Below are positions 40,379-47,667 of a stretch of DNA of 47,667 nt, in pieces. The stretch's first letter is position 1, and the number at the start of each line of letters is the position of its first letter. The notes under the pieces were generated by a model that saw only the letters and a list, made by a program, of their open reading frames with translations, was not told the origin of the DNA and did not search any database. Origin of the DNA: JAFDWI01 sp964544305 (lineage in GTDB: Bacteria; Actinomycetota; Acidimicrobiia; Acidimicrobiales; Iamiaceae); contig CAZJAZ010000018.1 of assembly GCA_964544305.1 (NCBI GenBank), positions 1 to 47,667 of the forward strand, given 5' to 3'. The position numbers were made by a program, and so were the translations under genes.

Positions 40379-42670
40379 ATGCGTAATCACACGGCAGCCG
40401 TACATTCGCTGCGCTTCTTGTTTCGGGTCAGCATCGTTGCAGTCGTGCTGATCGCGTCCGCCTGCTCATCGTCGAACGATTCAGCAAAGAAAGCGAAAAC
40501 GGCGGCCTTTGCGACCACCGGTTCGGTAAGCCAAGTTTTCGTGATGAATGCAAAGCCCGGCACAAAACTCACCCTGACCAACTCGGGCGGCAAGCAGGTT
40601 CAAGTAGCCAAAGCCGATCGCGCTGGCAGTCTGATCTTTCGAAATGTCACCCCCGGAGAGGGCTACCGGGTGAGTGATAGCGACGCGACAAGTAGCCCGA
40701 TTGCCGTCTTGCCGAATACCCCGGCGCCACCGAGCACAAAGATCTACAACCAGAAGCTGCCAACCGGCTGGGCCAAAGACGGTTCCAAGCTTGACAAAGG
40801 CGGCTACGGCTATCTCACGGTGCGTGATGGCACGAAACTTGCGATCAACGTGCATCCTGGAGGCCCAGCAGACAAAGGACCATACCCAACGGTGATTGAG
40901 TACAGCGGCTACGCGTACGCTCGCCCTGGCGGGGGAGAGTCGTCAATTGCGCCGGTTTGGAACACACTGGGCTACACCGTTGTCGACGTGAACATGCGCG
41001 GCACGGGATGTTCCGGTGGCGCGTTCGCGTTCTTCGAACCAAACCAAATCTTGGACGGCTATGACGTAATCGAGACTGTGGCACGTCAACCGTGGGCACT
41101 CAACCACAAAGCTGGCATGATTGGCATATCTTTTGGTGGGTTTAGTCAGCTCTTCGTCGCACAAACGAACCCGCCGCATCTCGCTGCGATTACCCCGAAC
41201 TCGGTGCTCGAAGGTGTGATGAGCACGTTGCGGCCAGGCGGCATGCTCAACAACGGCTTTGCGCTGAGTTGGGCCGCCGGTCGAGATGCCGATGCGAAGC
41301 CGGCATCTAAGAACACCGGTCAATCATGGGCGTGGGAACGCATTACCAGCGGCGACAAAACCTGCAAGTCGAATCAGAAACTCCATAGCCAAGCGGTCAA
41401 CCTCGTCGACACCATCAATCGGGTCAAGACGTACGTGCCGTCCATTGTTGACCCGATCACGTTGACCAATGTTGTCCCGAAAATCAAGGTGCCAACATTT
41501 CTGTCGTGCCAGTTCACCGACGAGCAGACCGGCGGATACTGCCCGTTCCTGACAGACCATTTCACATCGGCCAAATCGTTCCATGCGGCATACACGAATG
41601 GAACGCATGTTGACGCGCTCGGCCCTGTGCAACTCCAACATCAATTTGACTTGCTTGAAATGGAAGTCGCCAATCGGATCCCAAATCAGAAAATACTCGA
41701 TGAATTTGCACCCGCCATTTACACCGCCGAAATGCAAGTCGGCCGGGTGACGATGCCAGACGACCCGATCGCAGATGCATCGAGCTTGTCGCAAGCACGT
41801 GAGCGCTACGCGGCGCTTCCCACGGTCCAAGTGCTCTATGACACTGGCCAGGGGTCAGATGTGCCGGGCGCACCGGTCGCAGGCTTTTCGCATGGTTTCA
41901 CCGGATTGCGCGATCCGTCAATTGCTGCGACGCCGTACTTCTTTGGCGCAAATGGCACGTTGACGACAGCGAAGCCAACGTCGTCGTCGTCGGTTTCTTT
42001 TCATTGGGATCCCACGGCACGGCCAAGAAATTCGATGAAATCTGACGACGTGAGTGCTGTATGGCACGCGTTGCCGAAGTACGCGTGGAAACAAGTCGTG
42101 CCGGGCAAAGCGGTCGCATTCATCACCGAACCGCTCAAAGACGATGTCGTCACGTTTGGTGGCGGTGCTGTGAACGTGTGGTTGCGTTCAAGCGCATCAG
42201 ACACCGATCTGCAAGCAACGATTTCCGAAGTTCGCCCCGACGGGCAAGAACTCTTCGTCCAAAACGGCTGGTTGCGGGCCTCATACCGAGTCCTTGACAC
42301 GAAGCGTTCCAATCCGCTCCAGCCGGTCTTGTCTGGACACAAAGCTGCTATCGCGCCGCTGCCCAACGGGAAGTGGACCAAAGTCAGCATTCCGATGTAC
42401 GCGCAGGGCCACGCCTATCGCAAAGGTTCACGGATTCGGGTCACGATTCAGGCGCCCGGGGGTGATCAGCCAAGTTGGGCATTTGAAACGCTCCGACCAC
42501 ACGACAACGTTGTTGATTCGATTGCGATCAGCCAGGCGATGCCATCGTCCATCCTTTTGCCGGTCGTGCGTGGCCTCGAGGCGCCAACACCTTTACCCAA
42601 GCAATGTGCAGGAATGCGCGGTCAACCATGCCGCACGTATGCGGAGTTTGCCAATACATCCAGTTCTTGA
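40379..42670 (+). CDS. CocE/NonD-type (peptidase S15-like) hydrolase, lipoprotein
   Basis: 763 residues. Signal peptide with lipobox ASAC (Cys29), so the enzyme is anchored outside the membrane. A small domain at about 45-125 precedes the alpha/beta hydrolase domain: VDVNMRGTGCSGGAFAFFEP, then nucleophile Ser251 in GMIGISFGGFSQL. The C-terminal 250 residues form the jelly-roll domain of this family (VVTFGGGAVNVWLRSSASDT and IRVTIQAPGGDQPSWAFETL). Such enzymes are X-Pro dipeptidyl peptidases or acyl esterases; the substrate cannot be told. AAAAGGGG precedes the ATG. A hairpin terminator upstream separates it from the two-component genes. Confidence 0.88.
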   Translation: MRNHTAAVHSLRFLFRVSIVAVVLIASACSSSNDSAKKAKTAAFATTGSVSQVFVMNAKPGTKLTLTNSGGKQVQVAKADRAGSLIFRNVTPGEGYRVSDSDATSSPIAVLPNTPAPPSTKIYNQKLPTGWAKDGSKLDKGGYGYLTVRDGTKLAINVHPGGPADKGPYPTVIEYSGYAYARPGGGESSIAPVWNTLGYTVVDVNMRGTGCSGGAFAFFEPNQILDGYDVIETVARQPWALNHKAGMIGISFGGFSQLFVAQTNPPHLAAITPNSVLEGVMSTLRPGGMLNNGFALSWAAGRDADAKPASKNTGQSWAWERITSGDKTCKSNQKLHSQAVNLVDTINRVKTYVPSIVDPITLTNVVPKIKVPTFLSCQFTDEQTGGYCPFLTDHFTSAKSFHAAYTNGTHVDALGPVQLQHQFDLLEMEVANRIPNQKILDEFAPAIYTAEMQVGRVTMPDDPIADASSLSQARERYAALPTVQVLYDTGQGSDVPGAPVAGFSHGFTGLRDPSIAATPYFFGANGTLTTAKPTSSSSVSFHWDPTARPRNSMKSDDVSAVWHALPKYAWKQVVPGKAVAFITEPLKDDVVTFGGGAVNVWLRSSASDTDLQATISEVRPDGQELFVQNGWLRASYRVLDTKRSNPLQPVLSGHKAAIAPLPNGKWTKVSIPMYAQGHAYRKGSRIRVTIQAPGGDQPSWAFETLRPHDNVVDSIAISQAMPSSILLPVVRGLEAPTPLPKQCAGMRGQPCRTYAEFANTSSS

Positions 42671-42763
42671 TTCATGATGCGACACGAGGTGTGGCAGCCC
42701 CGGCGGTTGCTCGTCGCTACGCTTGGTGTTGTCAGTTGAGCTGCGGCAGATCGTTGAGCACGC

Positions 42764-43255
42764 ATGGTGAATCGATATGGACGATTCGTTGCTGCAACGC
42801 TGCACGCGATCGGGGCGGCCCTCCTGGTCGGCTCGATTCTGTTGCCTCCCGCTCGAATTGGCGTTGCATCAACGATTTCGCTCCATGAATTGTTTGATTT
42901 GTTGCTCTCTGGACACGTGCCGTTTTCCGTGCCCAAATGGATCGGCCTCTTTGGTTATGTTCCCGCCATGAGCGGGGCATTGATTCTGCTCACGGGTTTT
43001 TTGAGCGGTACTTTGCAGTTGATTTTCCGGGGTATTGGCGTGGCCATAGCGTGGATAGCGGCGATCCTCCTTCTCTTGGGAGGTCCATGGATGGTCCCCT
43101 CAAACATGGGATCGGGGCTGTGGATGCTTGTTGTCGGCGCAATCGTTGTTGGATGTGGCCTAGTCTGGGATGTGCTCGTAGCACGGGCCTGGCAAAAGGC
43201 AGGGAAGAACAAAGCTGCGGGCTATGAACCTTCTGCGATGGGAGTGTCGCCGTGA
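42764..43255 (+). CDS. Small multi-pass membrane protein, unknown
   Basis: 163 residues. About four membrane helices: FVAATLHAIGAALLVGSILL, GLFGYVPAMSGALILLTGFL, AIAWIAAILLLLGGPWMV, LWMLVVGAIVVGCGLVWDVL. Short basic ends. No motif recognised. The stop codon overlaps the GTG of the next gene by 4 bp, so the two proteins are probably made together. The 93 bp before it show no gene. Confidence 0.75.
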   Translation: MVNRYGRFVAATLHAIGAALLVGSILLPPARIGVASTISLHELFDLLLSGHVPFSVPKWIGLFGYVPAMSGALILLTGFLSGTLQLIFRGIGVAIAWIAAILLLLGGPWMVPSNMGSGLWMLVVGAIVVGCGLVWDVLVARAWQKAGKNKAAGYEPSAMGVSP

Positions 43256-44949
43256 CCGAACCACAAGACCCGACATCAAACTGGCCGCCGTCTGTTTCGG
43301 CGTCACCATCAGGTCAGTGGCCTAGTGGTCAGCCTGCAGCTGGCATTGGCCAACCACCGGTTGGTGCTCCTTCATCTGATTCGAGCCAGTGGGCCCAAGG
43401 AGCGCCCGCGCCCTATCTTGACCCGCAAGGTGACCACCAAAAGACGCGGCGAAACAACCTTGGCCTGGCGCTTGGTGGCCTTGGCGTGGTCGTGTTGCTT
43501 ATTGTGGCGTTCACCGTTGTGCGCGGGATCAACGGGCAAACAGCAGGTGCATCAAGCCCCGATGATCTAGTCTCGCAGTTGACCCAAGTAACCACAAAGG
43601 TCGATCCCGCAGGCGCAATCGCATTGCTTGATCCCAAGGAAGTCCCTGGCCTTGGAGCCCTCTATCAGACGGCGGTTGATCAAGCACGCAAAGGTGCCGA
43701 TGTCGATGTTCCCGGTGCGCTCCAAGCAATATCGATTACCACGCAAGATGTCACCCACACGGTCACCTACCTCGATGCGGAGCAGCGTTTTGCCAAGGTG
43801 TCGTTTACCGGTGGCTCCATCACGTATGACGCGCAGCCCGCGAAGCTCCCTGAGGGTGTGAAAAAGCGGTTTACCGACGATGACGGTCAATTGCCCGAGG
43901 CCGAGCACGAAACCACCAATTTCAATGACCTGCGCATTGAGACACCAGACGGGAAAAAGGTCGATCCGTTTTTAGTTCTGGTCAAAGAAGACGGTCGCTG
44001 GTACATCTCAATCACCATGACCGCCGGTGAGTACGCGGTCGAGTCAATGGGTCTTGACCCGGGTCGCTTTGACGCTGCAATTGAGCCTGGGCCTCCGGCA
44101 CGCTCACCCCAAGAAGCCGTTGAGAAGCTCTTTACCGCGGTCCAAGATCAAGTAAATACGGGCAAGACTTCAGGTGGACCACTAAATGGATTGTTCCCAG
44201 AAGCCCAAACGCGGGCGATCCGGATCTATTCACATTCGCTCCGGTCAGGCATTGATCAAATGTTTGGCACCATGTCGACCGATTCGGAATCCATGGGTGA
44301 CCCAATGTCGCCCGACGATGACATCAACTCGGACTTCACCTTCAAAGGACTTGAAGCCGAGTGTGACGGGTGTGGTGTTTCCTACAGCAATCTCAATGTG
44401 CGCACCGAAAAACGGGGCGACTTTCAACTCGCAATACTTTCGTCTCTGAGTATCACCGCAAAGCAACAATCGTGCTACGAGATTGCCTATAGCGACGGGT
44501 CGTCGAGCGGGTCCTATGGCAGTGACTCGGATATGGGAACAGGCGAGTGGCTCAACTACGACCCGGGAATGGACGACTCCTCCGGCTCAAATGGAGACGA
44601 TGTCGAAGGGGGTAACGAGCCAGGCGACTATGGATCCACGCCGGAATCGGATTGTTCCATTGAAAAAGACGAGGCGAAATGGGATGGCAAATGCTTGACC
44701 TGGTCAAGCACCTATGACCCAAAGGCCTCCTTGCCCGATGACGAGACCGATTCGGCATGTCTCACCGACAAACTCGGCGACTCAGACTTGAGCCTGACCG
44801 ATTTTGGCGTGACCGACGTGCATTTCGTCGTGTCAGCCGAGCGGGGTGGCTGGGTCATCGACCCGGTTGCAACCATCATGGATTATGGGCGAGTCGCGCT
44901 CAGCCACCTCACCGATCCAAATGTGAAAGCAGCACTCAACGACGACTGA
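43252..44949 (+). CDS. Single-pass membrane-anchored extracytoplasmic protein, unknown
   Basis: 565 residues, GTG start overlapping the previous gene. The first 65 residues are cytoplasmic, Pro/Gln/Ser-rich and disordered; a membrane helix follows at about 69-92 (GLALGGLGVVVLLIVAFTVV). The large outer part has two or three NTF2/DUF-like repeats in style (WYISITMTAGEYAVESMG), an acidic Gly/Ser/Asp-rich loop near residues 420-470, and about eight cysteines (CDGC, and several singles), likely in disulfides. Its stop is one base before that of the convergent MBL gene. No family recognised. Confidence 0.78.
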   Translation: MTEPQDPTSNWPPSVSASPSGQWPSGQPAAGIGQPPVGAPSSDSSQWAQGAPAPYLDPQGDHQKTRRNNLGLALGGLGVVVLLIVAFTVVRGINGQTAGASSPDDLVSQLTQVTTKVDPAGAIALLDPKEVPGLGALYQTAVDQARKGADVDVPGALQAISITTQDVTHTVTYLDAEQRFAKVSFTGGSITYDAQPAKLPEGVKKRFTDDDGQLPEAEHETTNFNDLRIETPDGKKVDPFLVLVKEDGRWYISITMTAGEYAVESMGLDPGRFDAAIEPGPPARSPQEAVEKLFTAVQDQVNTGKTSGGPLNGLFPEAQTRAIRIYSHSLRSGIDQMFGTMSTDSESMGDPMSPDDDINSDFTFKGLEAECDGCGVSYSNLNVRTEKRGDFQLAILSSLSITAKQQSCYEIAYSDGSSSGSYGSDSDMGTGEWLNYDPGMDDSSGSNGDDVEGGNEPGDYGSTPESDCSIEKDEAKWDGKCLTWSSTYDPKASLPDDETDSACLTDKLGDSDLSLTDFGVTDVHFVVSAERGGWVIDPVATIMDYGRVALSHLTDPNVKAALNDD

Positions 44950-44950
44950 C

Positions 44951-45568
44951 TTACCAGCCCCGTTCGACCCACTCATCAAGGTGCGGACGTTCGTCACCGA
45001 TAGTCGTGTCCAAACCATGACCAGGCATGACGATTACGTCGGTTGGTAAAGCCGCGAAAATGCGGTTCTCAATCGAAGTGATAATCGTTGAAAAATCGCC
45101 ACCCTCGAGCGATGTGTTGCCTGGGCCCCCAGGGAACAACGTGTCTCCCGAAAACAACACCGGTGCGTGGTCGAGTGCGAAACAAATCGAACCTGGGGTA
45201 TGGCCTGGCGTGTGGATGGTTCTGAGCGCCAAGTCGCCGACCTTGATCATGACATCGTCATCCAAAGTCGAATCATAAGAGGGCAACATTTCCGCATCAG
45301 CCGCGGTGACAGCCACGTCGTACCCCGCGTCACGCATTGCAGAAATCGCCTGGATGTGATCCCAATGCCCGTGCGTTTCGAGCACACGGCGAACGCCAAG
45401 TGACTCGGCAAGGTGAAGAAGCAGCTCATGCTCATTTGCTGCGTCAATCAAGACAGCATCGCCGCTACGTTTGCACCGCAAGATGAACACGTTGTTATCA
45501 AACGGCCCGACGACAACTTTGTGGATTTCGGCACGAGAATCGGACCAGTGGAGCGTGTCGTTGGCCAT
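44951..45568 (-). CDS. MBL-fold hydrolase, glyoxalase II-like
   Basis: 205 residues from the ATG at 45568 (MANDTLHWSDSRAEIHKVVV). Full metallo-beta-lactamase metal set: THGHWDHI, HTPGHTPGS, LFSGDTLFPGG, MPGHG at the end. Overall size and order fit the glyoxalase II/persulfide-dioxygenase-like group, which hydrolyse thioesters such as S-lactoylglutathione; actinobacteria often use mycothiol instead (known). The exact substrate cannot be told. The frame extends 20 codons upstream without support. Confidence 0.88.
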   Translation of the reverse strand: MANDTLHWSDSRAEIHKVVVGPFDNNVFILRCKRSGDAVLIDAANEHELLLHLAESLGVRRVLETHGHWDHIQAISAMRDAGYDVAVTAADAEMLPSYDSTLDDDVMIKVGDLALRTIHTPGHTPGSICFALDHAPVLFSGDTLFPGGPGNTSLEGGDFSTIITSIENRIFAALPTDVIVMPGHGLDTTIGDERPHLDEWVERGW

Positions 45569-45696
45569 ACAATGCACTCTAGGACGAATTTGTGTGAACG
45601 TCAGTTCCGCAGAATGTGCCGTGATCAACTAGAACATTTCAGGTCAATTGGTTTTCCGACCCCATCGACTCGGGACCACAACACAAGGGGACCTTT

Positions 45697-46509
45697 GTGA
45701 ACTTCGCTTTCAATGACGAGCAAGAAGAACTTCGTCGCATCGTGCGCCANNNNNNNNNNNNNNNNNNNNNNNNNNNNNNNNNNNNNNNNNNNNNNNNNNN
45801 NNNNNNNNNNNNNNNNNNNNNNNNNNNNNNNNNNNNNNNNNNNNNNNNNGGAGACAAGTCGTACGTGTTGGACGGACACACCGCTGATCTCTTGATCGTT
45901 GCAGCCCGTACCGCTGCTGGCGTGTCGCTCTTCGCCGTTGAGGCAAACGCGAACGGGGTTGAACGCACGGCACTCTCGACAATGGACCAAACACGCAAGC
46001 AAGCAAAGATCACCTTCACCGATGCCCCCGCAACGCTGATCGGCACCGATGGGGCAGGCTGGGCCGTGATCGAAACCGTGCTTGACCTTGCCGCGGTAGC
46101 ACTGGCTGCCGAGCAAGTTGGCGGCGCCCAAAAAGTACTGGACATGTCAGTTGAGTACGCCAAAGAACGAATTCAGTTTGGTCGTCCGATCGGCTCGTTC
46201 CAGGCAATCAAACACAAGTGTGCCGACATGCTCCTTGAAGTTGAATCGGCCAAGTCTGCGGCCTATTACGCCGGGTGGTGTGCGTCGGAAATGAATGACG
46301 AGCTGCCATCGGTCGCGTCGCTTGCGAAAGCGTACTGTTCCGAGGCCTACTTCCACTGTGCGGCCGAGAACATTCAGATTCACGGTGGGATCGGTTTCAC
46401 ATGGGAGCACCCCGCGCATCTGTACTTCAAGCGTGCCAAGTCGTCAGAATTGCTCTTCGGTGATCCGTCGTATCACCGGGAGCTTTTGGCGCAGCGCATT
46501 GGCCTCTAG
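45697..46509 (+). CDS. Acyl-CoA dehydrogenase, interrupted by an assembly gap
   Basis: FAD enzyme of acyl-CoA oxidation. GTG start with AAGGGGA upstream; 17 N-terminal residues (MNFAFNDEQEELRRIVR) precede 100 N, then 220 residues of the beta and C-terminal helical domains: YAKERIQFGRPIGSFQAIKH, IQIHGGIGFTWEHPAHLYFK, RAKSSELLFGDPSYHRE. Normal family length is about 380, so some 430 bp are probably missing and the frame match across the gap is chance. The IYEGT-type catalytic Glu at the C-terminal site is not seen, nor a Glu at the isovaleryl-CoA dehydrogenase position; this occurs in actinobacterial subunits that work as hetero-tetramers. Confidence 0.85.
   Translation: MNFAFNDEQEELRRIVRXXXXXXXXXXXXXXXXXXXXXXXXXXXXXXXXXXGDKSYVLDGHTADLLIVAARTAAGVSLFAVEANANGVERTALSTMDQTRKQAKITFTDAPATLIGTDGAGWAVIETVLDLAAVALAAEQVGGAQKVLDMSVEYAKERIQFGRPIGSFQAIKHKCADMLLEVESAKSAAYYAGWCASEMNDELPSVASLAKAYCSEAYFHCAAENIQIHGGIGFTWEHPAHLYFKRAKSSELLFGDPSYHRELLAQRIGL
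45750..45849. other. Assembly gap of 100 N
   Basis: Exactly 100 unknown bases, the conventional placeholder for a gap of unknown size. It removes the N-terminal domain of the acyl-CoA dehydrogenase, and the real missing length is likely greater. Confidence 0.99.
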
Positions 46510-46559
46510 CTTGATCGCCACGCGCGCAACTTTGAAGCGTTGATCGGCCTCTCGTTCGC

Positions 46560-47006
46560 GTGTTCGTCTATCTGATTTTCGCCGTTGCCATTGTCTCGGT
46601 TGTGATCATTGGATTGGTAACCGTTGGCCGCGAGACGTTCAACGCGTCGCACGAGATGCGCCCTGCGATCTACGACATGAATGAGGCTGTGCAGTTTGTA
46701 TCCGATGGCTTAGATGATCGCACCGCATCGCGCCTCACCCCTGATGACGTTCGATGGATTTTGCAGACTGACGCAGATCTCATTGAAGACGATGAATCTG
46801 ATGATGCCCCTCAAAATCAAGTGGTTGACATGGACGCGGCGACCCAGGCCGTGATGGCGCGCCTCACTGGGCCACTCGCCGATGTGATTGATCAGACCGA
46901 CGTCGAAGTTGTCTTAAGCGGAAGGACGCGTTACCTCCATGCGATTGGAGCGATCGGAACGAGCGCAAGCCCGACCGAAATAGACGGCGCTCCCGAGTCG
47001 GAGTAG
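46560..47006 (+). CDS. Small membrane-anchored protein, unknown
   Basis: 148 residues from a GTG at 46560 without a good Shine-Dalgarno. A single N-terminal membrane helix (VYLIFAVAIVSVVIIGLVTV) and a soluble part of mixed helices with acidic loop (DLIEDDESDDAPQN). LTPDDVRWILQTDADL is the best-defined segment. No family recognised. It follows the acyl-CoA dehydrogenase by 50 bp. Confidence 0.65.
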   Translation: MFVYLIFAVAIVSVVIIGLVTVGRETFNASHEMRPAIYDMNEAVQFVSDGLDDRTASRLTPDDVRWILQTDADLIEDDESDDAPQNQVVDMDAATQAVMARLTGPLADVIDQTDVEVVLSGRTRYLHAIGAIGTSASPTEIDGAPESE

Positions 47007-47054
47007 GCCTCGCAACGCTTTGCTCAGGCCGAGCCGCCACTAAGGTAAACGACC

Positions 47055-47273
47055 ATGGCCAGACCAATCAGGTTTGAAGAGTCACGCTGGCTCGGTGATA
47101 AACGCACACAACGAGTACACGATCTTGATCATTGTTCCGACGAGGTGATCAATGAGTTGATGGAATCTCGTCAGTATGCGTCTTTTGGACCGGATTCTGT
47201 TGATGAAGCCCGGAATCGTGGTTACCGGACTTGTACCTGCGAGGGTGCAGCCCAAGCGCGTGCGGCAAGCTAG
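47055..47273 (+). CDS. Small soluble protein with three cysteines, unknown
   Basis: 72 residues; AAGG lies 9 bases before the ATG. The sequence is compact, with DLDHCSDEVINELMESRQYA and a CTCEG near the end (three cysteines in total). It could bind a metal, but no family is recognised. Its codon pattern looks coding and no larger frame competes. It ends 8 bp before the next gene. Confidence 0.6.
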   Translation: MARPIRFEESRWLGDKRTQRVHDLDHCSDEVINELMESRQYASFGPDSVDEARNRGYRTCTCEGAAQARAAS

Positions 47274-47281
47274 CGATTTTG

Positions 47282-47667
47282 GTGGTTGCGCAACGCTTCG
47301 ATTCAGATGGCATTGCACTTGAAGGCGAGGTAGCTGAACCGACGGGTTCAGTCCCTTCACGCTCAACACTGGTGATCTGCCACGGGTATCCCTCCCCAAG
47401 CGAGGGAACCGCGGGGGCCGGACTCAATCTTGGGGAGTTGGGTCTTCGTATTTCTCAAACAATGGGTTGGCGCACCTTTACGTTCCGCTTCCGAGGGTGT
47501 GGCGAGAGCCAAGGCAACTTTTCGATCGGTGGTTGGCAATCTGACGTTATTGCTGCGGTCAATCATGTGAAGGCGACGTGTGCGGTTGACGATGTGTGGC
47601 TTGCGGGTTTTGGAACGGGCGGCAGCTTGTGTTTGGGGGCAGCGGTTGAACTCGGGGCGACCGTGCG
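47282..47667 (+). CDS. Alpha/beta hydrolase-like protein, truncated by the window end
   Basis: An open frame of 128 codons without stop up to the window edge, start at GTG 47282 or TTG 47279; no Shine-Dalgarno. LVICHGYPSPSEG and FRFRGCGESQGNFSIGGWQS fit the first half of an alpha/beta hydrolase (oxyanion HG motif and the RGxGES strand). The expected nucleophile motif GxSxG reads LAGFGTGGSL, with Gly in the nucleophile place, so the protein may be catalytically altered. The C-terminal half is outside the window. Confidence 0.7.
   Translation, partial: MVAQRFDSDGIALEGEVAEPTGSVPSRSTLVICHGYPSPSEGTAGAGLNLGELGLRISQTMGWRTFTFRFRGCGESQGNFSIGGWQSDVIAAVNHVKATCAVDDVWLAGFGTGGSLCLGAAVELGATV

Noticed and set aside
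45697..46509. Acyl-CoA dehydrogenase as a complete 270-residue short form
   Set aside because: The apparent continuity relies on the 100-N placeholder; the family needs about 140 more residues than are visible.
1..47667. CRISPR arrays, insertion sequences, prophage or integrase genes
   Set aside because: No spaced repeat array, transposase, recombinase or phage protein found among the plausible reading frames.

Overview
The window looks like a piece of an actinobacterial chromosome, most likely class Acidimicrobiia (inference from protein style: a SufR/SufBCD/SufU/SufT system, an Mrp protein, an IcmA-type mutase, many GTG and TTG starts, GC in the mid-50s by eye). It is probably a metagenome-derived scaffold: a run of exactly 100 N (45750-45849) breaks one gene, and both window ends cut through genes. 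I see no tRNA, rRNA, CRISPR array, insertion sequence or prophage. Genes are tightly packed, with many 4-bp start/stop overlaps, and several convergent gene pairs meet with almost no space between them.

Layout. 1-3420: end of the F1Fo ATP synthase operon (atpA 3' end, atpG, atpD, atpC), closed by a perfect 27-bp hairpin shared with the convergent class II fructose-1,6-bisphosphatase glpX. 4739-8611: a Tat-exported protein with only two cysteines (near the mature N-terminus and as the very last residue), a PqqD-like/HPr-kinase-like two-domain protein, and an isobutyryl-CoA-mutase-type large subunit. 8769-10179: an MBL-fold hydrolase and a flavin reductase. 10230-15637: a complete carbohydrate-type ABC importer (ATPase, two permeases, lipoprotein) followed by an FkbM-type methyltransferase. 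15707-18541: gamma carbonic anhydrase, convergent with a membrane-inserted coiled-coil ATPase whose P-loop has lost its lysine. 18786-22432: a heterodimeric ABC exporter with one degenerate and one consensus ATP site. 22527-26444: small membrane proteins and an SGNH/MBOAT pair that probably O-acetylates a surface glycan.

26553-35937 is an iron-sulfur cluster assembly island: divergent sufR, then sufB-sufC-sufD-sufU-sufT-mrp-nfu and a small four-cysteine protein on the plus strand, facing a separate sufS-sufU2 operon on the minus strand. SufS and a SufU would supply sulfur, SufBCD would build clusters, and SufT, Mrp and Nfu would carry or mature them. Mrp here lacks its usual N-terminal DUF59 domain, which is encoded next door in SufT, and carries a C-terminal DUF971 domain instead.

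36055-47667: a DUF6159 membrane protein, a secreted helical protein whose ribosome binding site is folded into an RNA hairpin, an OmpR-type two-component system with palindromes before it, a lipoprotein CocE/S15-type hydrolase, an envelope protein pair, a glyoxalase-II-like hydrolase, an acyl-CoA dehydrogenase broken by the assembly gap, two small unknown proteins, and a truncated alpha/beta hydrolase. The most interesting candidates for undescribed biology are the Tat-protein/PqqD-HprK pair, the membrane coiled-coil ATPase, the four-cysteine protein of the Suf island, and the hairpin at 37265-37292.
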